From Chara braunii (Eukaryota; Streptophyta; Charophyceae; Charales; Characeae): a stretch of DNA of 64,000 bases. Positions within the stretch are counted from its first letter, which is position 1. The number at the start of each line of letters is the position of its first letter. Both the position numbers and the translations under genes were made by a program. Location of the stretch: the NCBI GenBank assembly GCA_003427395.1, contig BFEA01000249.1, positions 794,278 to 858,277 on the forward strand, read 5' to 3'. The notes below the pieces were generated by a model that saw only the letters and a program-made list of their open reading frames with translations, did not search any database and was not told the DNA's origin. This document shows, one piece after another, positions 21,672 to 33,522 of the stretch.

Positions 21672-22560
21672 AGAGCACTGCTATTATGGAGTGACCCGTC
21701 CCCATATCCGTCAAGCAGCTTCGCAGTTCCCTATGCCTTATTAGTTACTACAGTAATTCATCCGAGGATACGCTAGATATTCCTACTTATTTACCTCCAC
21801 CCTCCTCTGGAAGAACCCGCCATGGTTTTGGACAACCCTCTGCGAGGACGCCTTTCGCGCCTTCAAGGAGGTATTGACTTATGCGTTGGTTCTTTGCCTC
21901 CCCAATTTTGAGCATCCCTTCATAGTCATCACTAATATCGCAATGAATTTGATTTTGTAGTAGGAGTTGTACTTTCTCAACTGTTTCTCTCTCCTCCCGA
22001 TTCACCTTATCCCCATGTTCCCCACTTCCCCCCCCTCTTGCTGACACTGCTTCTCGACTGACGCCTATCTTGCGACCACTTACCTCCACTGACAGTCCTC
22101 TCGTTACTTACTCCCCGACCATCATGAAGGATGGGACTGTCGAGGCTCGTGCCGAGGATTGCCTGATTGCTTTCTACTTCCAATAGCTATTGTCTGCCAA
22201 GATAAACTACACTGCCGATGAACGTGAGGTTCTCGCAGTAGTTTATGCTACCCGACATTGACTACATTATCTGCTCGGAGCACCCTTCATGGTGCGCATG
22301 GACAACTCAGTTGTCCAGATTTTCCCCACGAAACCCAAATTTTCCCCTCGACAGGCATGGTAGTGGAGTGATTTATCCGAGTCCAGTTTCACCACTCAGC
22401 CTATCAAGGGTGAAACGAACTGCGTCGTCGACGTCTTGTCCCGCTGTCCTGACCACAATCAGGAACACATCCACCATGTTGCCATTTCGGTAACCACCGT
22501 TGATCAATTGGTGATTGATGCATATTGCACTTAGTACCGCCACTGTATGGATTATCGCGT
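21672..22560 (+). pseudogene. gypsy A RNase H region (fragmented)
   Basis: Scattered frames read FRAFKEVLTYALVLCLPNFE (about 21850-21910), TADEREVLAVVYATRH then LHYLLGAPFMVRMDNSVVQI (about 22212-22320), and NCVVDVLSRCPDHNQEH (about 22420-22475), the usual order of the RNase H domain with its Asp-containing DN and DALSR-like ends. An insertion of unrelated sequence at about 21960-22100 and several stops break it. Confidence 0.5.
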
Positions 22561-22754
22561 CATCCACGCGACACTGCGGAGTGGCAAAACTGTTCCTTCA
22601 TAATCCCTTGGTGAGAATAGTTTTGTGTACTGGAATGGTAGATCTAGTCAGCTAGAACCACGTATCTGCGTTCCCTCCACTAGACAGCTCTGTCTAGGTC
22701 GTAGCAGAGTTCCATGACTAGATAGTTGCCGATCATATCAGATTTCACAAGACA

Positions 22755-23470
22755 TTGACTCGTGTTTGTCGCCTATACGTCTGGTTGAAGTCCAAGGACT
22801 TCGTCAAAGCCTACGTCCAGGAGTGGCCTACCTGCGAGGAGGGAAACGGTGCGAACCACCTTCAGTATGGGTTACTTCAGCCCCTACCCATACCCGAGGG
22901 TCGTTGGCAGTCCATCTTAATGAATTTTATTGGTCCCGTCCGCCCACGCATAGAGCGCAGTCATGATGCTATCTCGACCATCGTCGATTATTTCACGAAG
23001 CGTGCACGTTTTGCCTCATGCTGCTATCGCATTAACGCTCGTGAGATCGCCGACACTGTCTTCGACAAAGTTGTGAGAGATCACCACTTACCTTAGAGCA
23101 TCATTTCCGACCGTGATCCGTACTTTACCAATACATTCTGCCAACGCCTACATGATGTGTACGGACCCCAACTCCGCTTCTCATCGTCTTACCAACCTCA
23201 GACATATACTCGGACTGAGGTCACAGATAAAACTCACGGTAATATCCTCCGAAAGTTTATTAGGGATGACCAGCAATGGGACGTATACTTAGCCCACGTG
23301 GAGATTGCGTACAACCGCGTCATTTCCCCTGTCACGGGGATGTTGCCACTCTATTGCGACCTCAGTTACCACCCTGGCGTACCCGTGGATTTCCTACGAC
23401 CGTCGCAGTTGCGTACATACATTCGTTATCCTGCGCGTGGCGACTCGATCACCCACATGGCAGAGATTAT
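22755..23470 (+). pseudogene. gypsy A integrase (broken; first Asp changed)
   Basis: Frames 22755-23096 and 23157 onward show GRWQSILMNFIGPVRPRIER (about 22905-22965), IISDRDPYFTNTFCQRLHD (about 23100-23155) and TRTEVTDKTHGNILRKFI (about 23210-23260). The second Asp and the Glu of the DDE triad are present, but the usual MDFIGP Asp is Asn (MNFIGP). TAG at 23094-23096 separates the pieces. The zinc (HHCC) part upstream is only partly readable near 22730-22850. It would have inserted the cDNA into the genome. Confidence 0.55.
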
Positions 23471-24150
23471 AAGATGCACACATAAGAGTCTAGCTTGTTC
23501 ACTCTTGCTTCTTTTTAGCTCGTTTTTTTTTCTCTTTTCTCGCCTCCTTCTTTTCCCTCCCTTTCTCTTTGTTCTCTCAATCGTTTTTCTTGCTTCACTT
23601 TTACCTTCGTACGTAGATCGCGAGCGTGTTCGAGCTGTGGCACTTAAGGCACGGAAGAGCTCGTGCTCTTCTTGCTCGATATGGTTTAGCATGTCTCCTC
23701 CCCTTGGGCCATCAAGGTCTCGGTGTCTACTATCTCATAAACTACGTTGCTGCTCACCTGTGCACACGAACTGCAACTCGGAAGCTTCTCCTTATTGTTT
23801 GTCGAGGTCCTCTGGTTCTCATGTTCCTGACAATGTCCGCGTCCAAGTTCGTAGTCCTCTACGTTGAATTTTGTCGCTTAACATGTGGCTTCTCTTTTGC
23901 GTTCACGTGGCTCGTTTCCACACGACGCACGTCCCCTCGGTGGTTGGTCCACGCTTGCACAAGCATAAAGCGCTCAGATAACATTGATGGTCAGGTTCAC
24001 AGTCTTCCCTCTTTCCTTCCCTTCGCCTCCCCAAAATGCTAATTCTTATGGACCATCACTCTCTCGCCTAGCTCGAAACGTACTCGGTGGACGTGAAGTT
24101 TTTGTCGTTCATCTCGTGCCTGAATGCTTACGCGTTCCCCTTTTTGCCCG
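23471..24150 (+). pseudogene. gypsy A integrase C-terminal remnant with low-complexity insert
   Basis: A pyrimidine-rich insert (23495-23610) is followed by decayed frames. RNVLGGREVFVVHLVPECLR (about 24072-24131) resembles the end of a gypsy polyprotein. No chromodomain is readable. Confidence 0.3.
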
Positions 24151-25132
24151 TTGACTACTCCTTAAGCCAACAAAAACCGGTTAGCATGAGCTGGCCGCCT
24201 TGCTCCCTACCCAGCTCGCAGTAACTGGTGCTCCGACATCTCGACGTGAACTTGGTTCTCAACGTTCGGTGAGTTCGCATGGATCGCTTCGATATCCCCT
24301 GCTCTCTAGTTCGCTTCTCCCCCCTTTTTTTTTCCGCTCGTCTCCTGAGTTGGTTACCACCGAGCAACGGTCGCCTGGTTTGCGCTCGTCCCCTGTGCAT
24401 GCAGCGTTACCCCCGATTTTTTTTCGTCCATGTGCGATGCCCCCTCTGGTTGCTCATTTCCGAATGGATATGCCCTTGACCCTAGGCAGATCCACGTACA
24501 ACTAGCATTCTGTAGTTGTCATTTCCATAGCGACCCGAGTCAGCCGATATAGCCTTGATTTGTACCCCCCTTTCTCATACTCAAGTACACCATTTCAGAC
24601 AACCGTTTGATGATCGTGCCTTCCTCAATAAGGTTAGATGGCAACCCTCATGCATCGTAGTTATAGTAGAAAAAATTAAGTCCCTCTTATAAATAAGTTA
24701 TTGTCACCCATCGTTACATCGTTTTGGACTCTCGAGGAACATACATATACCCCTCATAGTAGTTACAGAACAGGCGTCGCACCAAATAATAAGGCCCGCC
24801 CACCAAATTCGACGTAGCCAGCCTGTCGAGTCAGCGTTTTTTTCCCGAGATTGTCCCAATAAATACACATGTTGCAATAAGAAGTACCGTTGAAAGTTGA
24901 ACTCAACCCTGAGTCCCCATTCCTCTATCTATCAGGAGGGTATTACCACCGGCCCGAATCCCCCCCAATGACCAATCTTCAACTTCGCTGGACGTATTGT
25001 ATCCGAACGGAACAATCATTTCAATAGAGGAAATCGAGCATTGAGTCTCATGGCCCGTACAAGCCCCGGGGGCGCCCGTCGGCACACACATCATAACTTG
25101 AGGATAGATCACACACAAAATTAGAGAGTCAC
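24151..25132. other. unassigned stretch between gypsy A and second Penelope-like relic
   Basis: No gene, RNA or clear repeat recognised. A 3' LTR of gypsy A would be expected here but no 5' partner was found to prove one. Confidence 0.4.
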
Positions 25133-26900
25133 ATGGAGTATTGGATTGTGGGTAATGTCCAACCGGCCCCGCTAACTGACCTATATGTGAGGACAACTCG
25201 AGTTGTTTGGTTGAAGGCTAAATCAATTGGAGATATTCTACATAATCAAAAGTTTTTCGTACAATGCAGCACCTTTGAGTGTGTGTGCAAAAACTTCAAC
25301 TTACCCAAAATTAATGGGTACGTCATGGTCAAGATTAGTGAAGTTGAAGGAATTGACCCATTCCTGGAACCATCGCATCATGGGATGGTCTGAATCGGGC
25401 CTGCAATGAGGTCCTTGAAGTAATTCGAAAAAATGATGTGCAGCAACCGGTGAGCTACAGATACCTTATGGGAATGTTACAAGAAAAAGGGAAGCATTGC
25501 CCCAGGATGTATCTTGAACGAGTATATATTCAGGGTAAAACAAGAGTTTGCCAGGTTGGTTATGGCCCCGCTGGATCGAAATATCAACGAGACTTGGATC
25601 GAGTGCCTAAAGAGGTACGAAATGAGACTAAATAAAATGTTTTTGGATAAATCTGAGAAAAATGCGTTATTACTGGAAAACCTCACTCAATATAATCACC
25701 TGGAGTTGGGAAAAATTCCACATTAGGACGGACATGTAGAACTGCAACATGCCTATATCATGGCTAAAGCAAAAGACAAAGAAAAAAAAGATATATTGAC
25801 TTCATACCACAACCATTGTCGTGCAGCGTCTGGAGTCTTATCCTTAGCACTCAACTCATTGATAAAAAAAATCAAGGTTCCACATTTCAATCTCAGAACG
25901 ATGGGAGACCTTTGGAATGAGATAGCCAATGCTAATAAAAGAAATGAGTTTTTATCTAAATATGGTGTAATAGCTTGTACCTACGACATTATAAAATGTT
26001 TTCCCAACTTCCTCATGAGGTACTTTATGGAGTCGTACAGTGGATAATTGAATGGTTCCTGCAAAAAGGTGTGCAGTGGATCCGACTTAGCACTCAGAAG
26101 AAAATGGTAACCACTAGCAAATTGAACGGTGAAGCCGGATGGAGGTCTATCCGGCTTACCAAATTGATCACACTGACTCAGTTCCAACTGAAGCACACAT
26201 TGTTTTTGGTCACCAACGTAATCCATCGCCAAAGAAATGGAATACTCGTGGGAGGCAGAGCTAGTCCCTCGTTAGCCTGTATCATGTGTATGTAGTCCGA
26301 GTATAACTTTATTTCTTCACTCGGTGTTGACACAAAGTTTATCACAAGAAAGAGATATATTGACGATTTGCTGCTCTTCTTATTTTTTGAGAAAGATGAC
26401 CCTGTTGGAAACAAAAAAGCCAACAATCACCTGGATAAAATTATGCAATGCTACCCTAAGGAACTAAACCTGGAACAGACCAATGCGGGATCGGGGGTCC
26501 TTGATTTTTTGGAAACAAGAATGATAGTAGCCGAACAGGATAAGACAGTGCTGGTGTCTCACAAATTCAAGAATCAGGGTTCGATCAGGGGACCAGGACC
26601 CCTGTGTTTCCAAACATACAAAAACCTTGCCTCCTTTGGCCCCAAAACGAACAAGTTCGCGACCGTGGCAAAAACCATCCTCCGGATCGCAGAAAATTGC
26701 AACAACAAGGGGACGATCTGCCTCGGAGTGCTCACATTGACGGTCGAATTGAGGAAGCTCGAATATTGACATAATATTATTATGGCAGGTTTGAGATGGA
26801 TGCAGTGCCGTAATGGAAACCCGTTTTGGGACCGGATTCGGGAAATGGTGAAAAGGGTTGTTGGTCGATATCGTAAACATGACAAAGTCACATGATTCCG
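25133..26900 (+). pseudogene. second Penelope-like reverse transcriptase relic (different lineage)
   Basis: Pre-RT frame: FECVCKNFNLPKINGYVMVK (about 25276-25335), a CxC...GYV...SE motif like that in copy 1. RT blocks follow in shifting frames: CTYDIIKCFPN (25978-26010, motif A Asp), LVGGRASPSLACIMC (26246-26295, motif B), RKRYIDDLLLFLFFEKDD (26344-26400, catalytic YIDD), SGVLDFLETRM (26490-26525) and a basic end, FWDRIREMVKRVVGRYRKHD (26825-26885). The motif B wording GGRASPSLAC differs from GVPMGKSSSPALAC of copy 1, so this is another RT lineage, apparently related through the CxC motif. No nuclease was found near it. It is less GC-rich than copy 1 and broken by stops and frameshifts. Confidence 0.6.
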
Positions 26901-27049
26901 AAGGACAGTCTAAGATCCGAGTCCACAGGCAATATCCTCAGACCTCTTCGAAAACCACACCGCAAGCAGGTGCCAACTGGAATCATCGTCTACCTGGGAG
27001 AGATCAGAACTCCCGTGTGCTGGTGTGCGGCTACGTAACTCGGGGGACT

Positions 27050-27335
27050 GTTTTTTTGTTAGCAAGTATCGGACCGAGGATGCGACCTCGTACATCTAAT
27101 TTTAGCAAAGTGCCTCTACGGAGAGTGGAAGTAGCCGCCAGAAGGTCTTTAACATTTTTTCAGGAATTTGTGTTTCTTGCAAGCATCAGGCCGAGTAGGC
27201 CGGCCTCGTACACCTCCCACGGTGTCAGGTTTTTTTAGTGAGTATCGGACCGAGGATCCGACCTCGTGCATCTGAATCAGCGAAGTGCCTCTGCGGAGTA
27301 CAGAACCCGCCGCCAGCAGTCCTTTAATTTTTTGA
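27050..27335 (+). repeat. tandem module with short inverted repeats after the second RT
   Basis: Three imperfect units, each with (c)aagtatcggaccgagg..gacctcg (27061, 27179, 27238) and two with agtgcctct.cggag (27109, 27286). The ccgagg/cctcg parts can pair. Likely the 3' region of the RT element. Confidence 0.6.
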
Positions 27336-28560
27336 AGAAATGGGTGTGCTGTAAAACTCTAGGTACGGTGTAGGAAGGTCTGTTGAGACTGTTTAAGTTG
27401 ATATGGACATAGTAGGAAGCCTCAATCTGAGGTATTGAGTGGAATGATTGAGTTTCGTAACTACGGGTTACGGATGATTCCGTAACTACGAGTTATGGAG
27501 TGTGGGGAGGAAGATGTTGTACTATTAATGCTCAAGACATCTTCTTCTAACCTTGGTTCCACTTTGTGTAATCATTCTCAGGGAGTCACATGGGCTTAAT
27601 GAGGCTACAAAAATCAGGGTGTTTAAAATGGAATCGTAATCCTGATACAAAAATGAAAAAATGAGAATATCAAGGAATTGTCCGTTCATTTTTATAGTTT
27701 TTAACTTTATTTATGATTTTTTACATCGTTGTGAAACAAGTAAAATACCACCTTCGACTTGACATCTGGTTGTCTCTATATATGTGTTGTCATTGTGTCT
27801 TGTTTGATGTCAGATTGATGGCGTATGTATGGACTGCCTTCCACGAGGACACAAGTTTTGCATGAAACCCACGTCTGGCATGGGGCCAGGGGTGAATGGG
27901 GTGGTTTGCTTCTGTGGAAGGTGGTTCTTCCCAAACGGGGTTAGTCGGCGTGTATAATTTGTCCTCAGTGGAAGTGCATTCTTGAATTGTTACTCCCTCG
28001 ATGAGGCTTAAGGAAGTGGTCATTAGTCTCGAAACTGATAGTGAGACCCACGCCGGAACTATGTTTCTGGTCCATTAGTGGGGTGTTGTTGTCTCTCCTG
28101 TGATGGCAGAGTAACTACATTATCTGTTGAGAAAAGAGGAAAGGAATTGCTACCTCGCTGAGGCTGTGATGGCTAGGTGAAACAACTACTGCTTAGTGAG
28201 AGCGAATCTGGGGTAGCGACCTAGACTCGTCTCTCGCTAAGTAGGGTCATCATATTTGTAAAGGTGCGAATTCGCTCCTCGTTGCCTTGATGAGTATGAA
28301 TGGGGTTGTCCACTTGACCATGATAAAGGGCAGTAAGGTACAAGCGCTAGAACCGGAGAGAGATGCGGTGAGGCTTGATCTTCAGGGCGGGGCTCAAGAG
28401 TCGAGATGTTATCTTATGAAGATTACACCGCCCCTCTGTAATATACTATTCGCTTAAGTGTTGAAGGGGTAACAATCATATCATGCTATTTATTAATTGC
28501 GTGCCTTACTTCTGCCTTATAGAATATGGAATACGTTGTGGAGGTTTATCTTGTTATATG
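27336..28560. other. unassigned stretch upstream of gag B
   Basis: No protein motif recognised. It may be the 5' LTR region of the gag at 28965, supported only by the TATA-like box at 28578. Confidence 0.35.
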
Positions 28561-28577
28561 ACTAGCAGTTGAGTTGG

Positions 28578-28587
28578 TATATAAAAG
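28578..28587 (+). promoter_or_regulatory. candidate TATA box (TATATAAAAG)
   Basis: TATATAAAAG followed about 35 bases later by AATAAA-like sequence, resembling the promoter and R-U5 part of an LTR ahead of gag B. No LTR partner or primer-binding site was confirmed. Confidence 0.3.
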
Positions 28588-28964
28588 CATATTGTGTCCT
28601 TCACTGTAAATAAATCGCGTTTATCACGTAAGGATTATTGTTATTGGTATGTGTTATTTATCATGGATTGTATGTTGTTTTGGATTCAGGTTTGGAGTAT
28701 CTACCTATATGGCATATGTGTGTTATATCCTTCCTAGTAATAGAAGTGATATTTTGTTAATGTCTGAGTTATGATTTGAGGGACTTATTCGTGAATACTC
28801 ATGTTTTTTTTTTATTGGATGGGTATTTATTTAAGAGGCTCTCTTCGGTAACGCCGTTGTTCTGAATAGATTCCTATATGCTCTTTCATGATGAGAATGA
28901 CACGATTTGGTAGGGATATATTCTGCATTAGATTTAGTTGCGTAACTTCCTTCGAGCCTCGACC

Positions 28965-30075
28965 CTAACGTCGTTTGTTGTTGTTCAACAGATGATGGGG
29001 TCGAGGGAACTCGAGATGGAAGGGTCTCAAGGGAAGATTGGGGCCGAGGAACTCGCTTCTTTGTTGGAATGGCGAGATTGGGAGCGAGACAACCTGCCCA
29101 CGGTTGAGATCGACTTCTTCAAAGGCGATCATGTTTCTGACTTCCTCGACAAGTTTGAACAAATAGCGTCCCACTGCAAATGGAGTGACTGACAGATGAT
29201 GAAAAAAGTGATAAAGTATATCCATATAGGCTTGAATGAGGAAGTCAGTGGGTTGGTCAAAAGAGCAGGGTCATCGTGGAGGAAGTTCTATGATGATATG
29301 TGGAATAAGTACCGGCTAGGTGAGGAACAACTGACCAAAAACGATCTTGAGAAGATAGATCGGTATAGTTATGTGTCAGTAGGGCACTTCCTGGCAGAGT
29401 ATGAGTGCGCATCGCGTAAGGTCTGGGCACTGTCAGAACATGACAAATGCTTTATCTTCCTCATGAATTTCACGAATGCAGAACAACGAGATTTGATTCG
29501 TGGAACAGAGGGGAGACTAGTATGGGATAAGATCCGAGAGAACCTTGAACAAGAGGATTTTAACCAGTACCTCTGCCATACCCTGCGAGAAGCGAGGAAA
29601 AGGAAGAAGGCGTTGGATAGTGAGAAAAGTGAGCTTGAAAAGGGGTCGAATGATCCTGCAGTAGGCACCTCTGAGGCTAAGAAAGATGGATCTCCGAAGG
29701 ACGCTGAGGTCGTCAAGCGAAATCACAGATGGAGCAGAGAAAAGAAAAATGAGTCAGGGGGTGAGAGAAAAGAGATACAGGCTAGAGTTGGGGTTGCTGC
29801 AACCCATACCTGTAAGAGGACGCTTGACGCCCCAAATGAGAAGGGAATAGAGGAGCAAAGAGTTCAGGGAGAAGTTGGTATAACCCTGCTGCACACTGCA
29901 TCTGATCTTAATAAGGAGTGTGATGACAAGGGAACATTGTTAGCTATAAGTCGAACTGGACGAAGGAATAGAAGAGGGCGAGAACGGTGGGCGAGGATAG
30001 TATGTGCGTGATGTGGGAAGACTGGTCATACCCCTCGCAGATGTAAGATGGCGAAGAAAGGAATTGAGGGGTGAG
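28965..30075 (+). pseudogene. gypsy gag B (capsid plus zinc knuckle, two in-frame stops)
   Basis: Retrotransposon gag: EIDFFKGDHVSDFLDKFEQI (about 29108-29165) then a helical capsid region with SWRKFYDDMWNKYRLGEEQL (29275-29332), a Lys/Glu-rich linker and a CCHC knuckle C-x2-C-GKTG-H-TPRR-C (about 30003-30045). The frame is continuous except for TGA 29190-29192 and TGA 30009-30011, the latter inside the knuckle. The first ATG of the frame in 28992-28997 follows a cttcaacag-like sequence that could be a splice acceptor. It may have belonged to the same element as protease/pol at 39332-47500, now separated by the left 7 kb arm; that is inference. Confidence 0.65.
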
Positions 30076-32063
30076 GTTATTTGCCTAGATGAGAATGGTG
30101 TCAGCGATCTTAAGTGACTAATAGATAGATACTCGAAGGTATAATTCTGATACCGAGGGTGTGTTTTTACTTTTAGGGTTGTGCGTATATTTTGGACCTG
30201 GTTATCGACCCTCTAAGCTGACTTCAACTTTTGTAAGGTATGAGTGAGGACCTTTAGGAAGTTATCGTCCGTACGCTAACACATACCCAATTGTGCGAGA
30301 ATGCTTGGTGTTATTTGGTGTATATGACCTGTGTGATACGCTATACAAGATCTTTTGTTGATTGGGATATGAATTTGTGAAGAATTTAGATTTGTAAGGA
30401 TGTGAGACTTGGGATGACCAGACTTTCTTCTGGGAACTATTCTTTGGTAAAAATTTTGATTCTCCTTGGTTGCAGAGTCGTGCGTGTTTCGGTTGTACAT
30501 TGACATTCTCATCAAAGTGGCCTTGTGAGTCTTTTTGTGTATTACTTTAGTTAATGATGGAGTGAAAAGCGCATGATTATTTGTGGGATATTTGTGGGAT
30601 ATTTCTGGAAGGCTCAAAGAGTCCAGAAAATCATATTAAGAAAGAGGTTATGCCCAAGTGCGGCTTGACAGAATTTGAGGTCTATTTTCAAGTGAAGGGT
30701 GTTTTAAGGTTATATAAACAAATCCATCCATGAGTGGGAGGATGGCTGAGAGATTTTTATGAGTGATTCTCCTTCAGAGTGGAAGGAGTCTTAAAAAGTT
30801 TTATGAGAGACTCACCCTTGAGAGGAAGGGGTGACTTAAGAAGAATTTTTACGGAGTCAGAGTATTATCCTCGGCCAAATCGGCAGTTCCACTTTGTGGG
30901 CCTCAGCTGCCAGTAAGCGTGTCATCTGCGGCAGGAAACCTGTCATGTAAGAAAGCCCTTACCCAGCCAGTGGCTGTGAGTCCCGAGTGGTCTTGTGTGT
31001 GGCAGGGGGTAAGGGAGGAACTGTTCAATTCGGTATCCCCGCTTGCGTAGTCACGTAAAAGCTGGTAAGGCTGGTTGTGAGTCCTTTACTCAACTTGTTA
31101 TGGGCCACAAGCGATCTAGTCTGTGACGGGGACTTCCATGGCGGGAAGGATCAGCCTGATTATGGGGCCCTCCAATCGGCTATAGTTTTGATTGAAAGTG
31201 GCGTTGAGTTTTGTTTGAAAAGGGTTATGAGAGTTGCTCACTGAGCAAAAATTGTGGATGGGATTAGCAAAGTGTGTGATAAAAGTGAAGGATCACACTC
31301 ATAAAAAGTGGGACCTATGGGGAAGAGGGGTGATTTTCTTTATTTTGAAAGACTCAGTGAATATCACAGCCCATACCTTTGATGAGTTAGTAAAAGGAGT
31401 GGTTTTTGAATAGTAATGGTGCCTTATGAGATTGGGCTTAACGGGGCCCTGCCCATAAGGTACATTTGTGGTATGTATGATAAAGTTAAGACCCTAATCT
31501 TTAAGATTAGCTGAAAGATTGAGGCGTCTGACTAAATTCCGCACTGAGGTGTTGTTTTGAGAGAGAGTTTGTAAAAGAGTGCATAGATCGGTTGAGCTGA
31601 AGTAATTGGTATGTAAAAAGAAAGAGTCTAAATAAAGATTAAAATCCTGAATTTTGACCCACCACTGAATTTGAAGATTCTGGCCTGTGGTAGGATGATC
31701 AGGGTGCCCGGCGCGACAAAATATCGCTCAAAGAGACCGGAAAGGTATAGTCTTAAGTTTGGCATTGGACGACTTCCTGTCCGTGATTGAAGTGGGTGGA
31801 GAGTGGGTTTACCCACTCTGTTAAATTAGAAGTGGAGGAATGTTTGAGCTTAGCCGATTATTCAGCTATTGTAGACTGTAATTTTTTTGATCAGGGTGTG
31901 AGTAGTATTTTCGACCTTTGACTTCTGCTCAAATTATCTTGAAGAACCGAGGTCTAGAGTTGATGCAGCTTAATAACTGCTTTAATCGAGCTTAGTGACG
32001 AGTTAAAGGCTAAGGAAGTTGTCAGGTATTTTTTCTGAGAACCACATGGGGACGATGCTCATC
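30076..32063. other. unassigned stretch between gag B and composite B
   Basis: No gene recognised. A minor local repeat of gagggactcaccctt / gagtgattctcc type appears near 30760-30850. Confidence 0.4.
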
Positions 32064-32074
32064 GTGATTGCTTG
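32064..32074 (+). repeat. 11-bp direct repeat, left flank of composite B
   Basis: GTGATTGCTTG, also at 56112-56122. Candidate target duplication of the 24 kb unit; it lies 38 bases outside the left TGTCG end and 11 bases outside the right one. Confidence 0.4.
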
Positions 32075-32119
32075 TTGCGACGGGGACGTCGCTTAATAGG
32101 ATCCGGGAAGACTGTCGTA

Positions 32120-32145
32120 CCAAATACCCTTACAAGGGTATTTGG
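32120..32145. repeat. subterminal palindrome of family H (composite B, left)
   Basis: CCAAATACCCTT and AAGGGTATTTGG around a 2-base AC centre. All 12 outer pairs are complementary. Confidence 0.8.
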
Positions 32146-32412
32146 CGTGTTTTTTGCAAGTCACGCAATGCAGTGTCGCCCGCCTGACGGCGTGCACATG
32201 AGCGGAAGCATAGGTTCTTGTCGGGGCGAGAGGCGCGCGTGGTGGCGTGGGGTATTGATGGTGAGGCGCAACTGTGCGCTGCCTAGGCGTGCGCGGCGTC
32301 GCGGGCCAACGGGACGCGCGACTTTCACTTATATTTTGTATTATTTATTGTGGTCTTATTTTTACTTGTAGGCCCGATGTTGTTCCTAATCCGGACGTGA
32401 TGCCGGGTTGAA

Positions 32413-32739
32413 TTGTCGTCGCGGCAGTCGAGGACCTTGAGTGCGCGCCTTATCCGACGGGTCCGAGGGCTCCGGTTGCTGGCGAGAAACTGCCACCTTG
32501 CCGTAGCAAGGGAAGCTGCGGCGCGGTCAAGATCGGAGTTTGAAAGTGCACCCGAGGCAGGCGGGCCGGTGATGCTTAATCTATATGACCTACGTTTCAT
32601 GTCCGGCTGGCCGTGTGGGGGTGTGTTGTATTCGCGGGATTCCCGAAGAGCGATTATAGGCTGTTTTTCCGTAGCCGCACCGGGGTCACTTCTTTATGGT
32701 AATTATATGAAACCCCGTAACGGCCGCGTCCGGGCTTAA
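32413..32739 (+). CDS. unassigned conserved frame e (left arm)
   Basis: 108 codons, Arg/Ala/Gly-rich; the counterpart at 55510-55800 (minus) keeps 96 codons with mostly conserved residues until a frame change. No motif recognised. Conservation between arms may reflect recent common origin rather than coding. Confidence 0.2.
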   Translation: MSSRQSRTLSARLIRRVRGLRLLARNCHLAVAREAAARSRSEFESAPEAGGPVMLNLYDLRFMSGWPCGGVLYSRDSRRAIIGCFSVAAPGSLLYGNYMKPRNGRVRA

Positions 32740-32802
32740 GCCTCCAACAAGGGAACATGCGGGAACTGCACCCGCTAACAGGGGGGTAATGCCAGCCAGG
32801 GA

Positions 32803-33522
32803 TCAGCCGGTAGCATCAGGATCGAGTCTCTCTGGCGGGCCAGTTACCGTGCCTCTCCTCCGGTCCCCGTCCCTCGTGAGAGCCAAGGCGCAGCGGTAGG
32901 AGTAGGGAGCGCAGACGTGCCCTGGCGTGGAACAAAGAGCAGCGAAGGAGGGGGGGCGGGCTGAAAAATGGAGAGGCGGGCGCAGAAAGGAAAAACGAAT
33001 GCGCAACGATAGTGGGTAAATGACTCTGGACAGGGGCCCCGCGGAAGGTACACTCATGATTAGCGAAGGAGGGCGGGCACGAGGAGTAGGCAGGATGTGG
33101 CGGGGCTGGCTGCAGTGCCGAAGAGTGGGCTGTCGGCTGAGCTCGGGCAAGGTGGCGAGCAATTTAGGACCGGCTGGTAGCTGATTCCCCTGGCAGTTTC
33201 CCTTGGAGGCAAAAGCCGCCGGGTAGGCCGCGGTGTAATCGGGCATTGACACCGATAAGGGCGCTGAGCGAGGAAGAAGAACGAAATTGTCGGCGGTCCT
33301 GCGGCAGGTACGTGCAGAGCGGATGGGCAAAGCCCGACGGCACCAGGCAGCAGCGGGCAGGTAGCGTGCCGGGTAGCGCTGCGTGGTGGGGACAGAGCGA
33401 TGGTACAGTGGAAAAGCGGGGGCTGAACCAGAGCGCGTTATCGCGCAAGATGCATGCGATAGTGAAGAAGGCGAGATGTAAAGTCGGGCGCAATCTAAAC
33501 AACACAACTCTCCCGATTCCAT
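32803..33522 (-). CDS. unassigned conserved 239-codon frame f (left arm, antisense)
   Basis: Longest open frame of the arm, paired with a 230-codon frame at 54704-55396 (plus). It is Pro/Arg/Ser/Cys-rich with no domain I know. It runs opposite to the direction hairpin-to-tail. Both copies stay open despite substitutions, mildly favouring selection, but the GC-rich composition also favours chance open frames. Confidence 0.25.
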   Translation of the reverse strand: MESGELCCLDCARLYISPSSLSHASCAITRSGSAPAFPLYHRSVPTTQRYPARYLPAAAWCRRALPIRSARTCRRTADNFVLLPRSAPLSVSMPDYTAAYPAAFASKGNCQGNQLPAGPKLLATLPELSRQPTLRHCSQPRHILPTPRARPPSLIMSVPSAGPLSRVIYPLSLRIRFSFLRPPLHFSARPPSFAALCSTPGHVCAPYSYRCALALTRDGDRRRGTVTGPPERLDPDATG

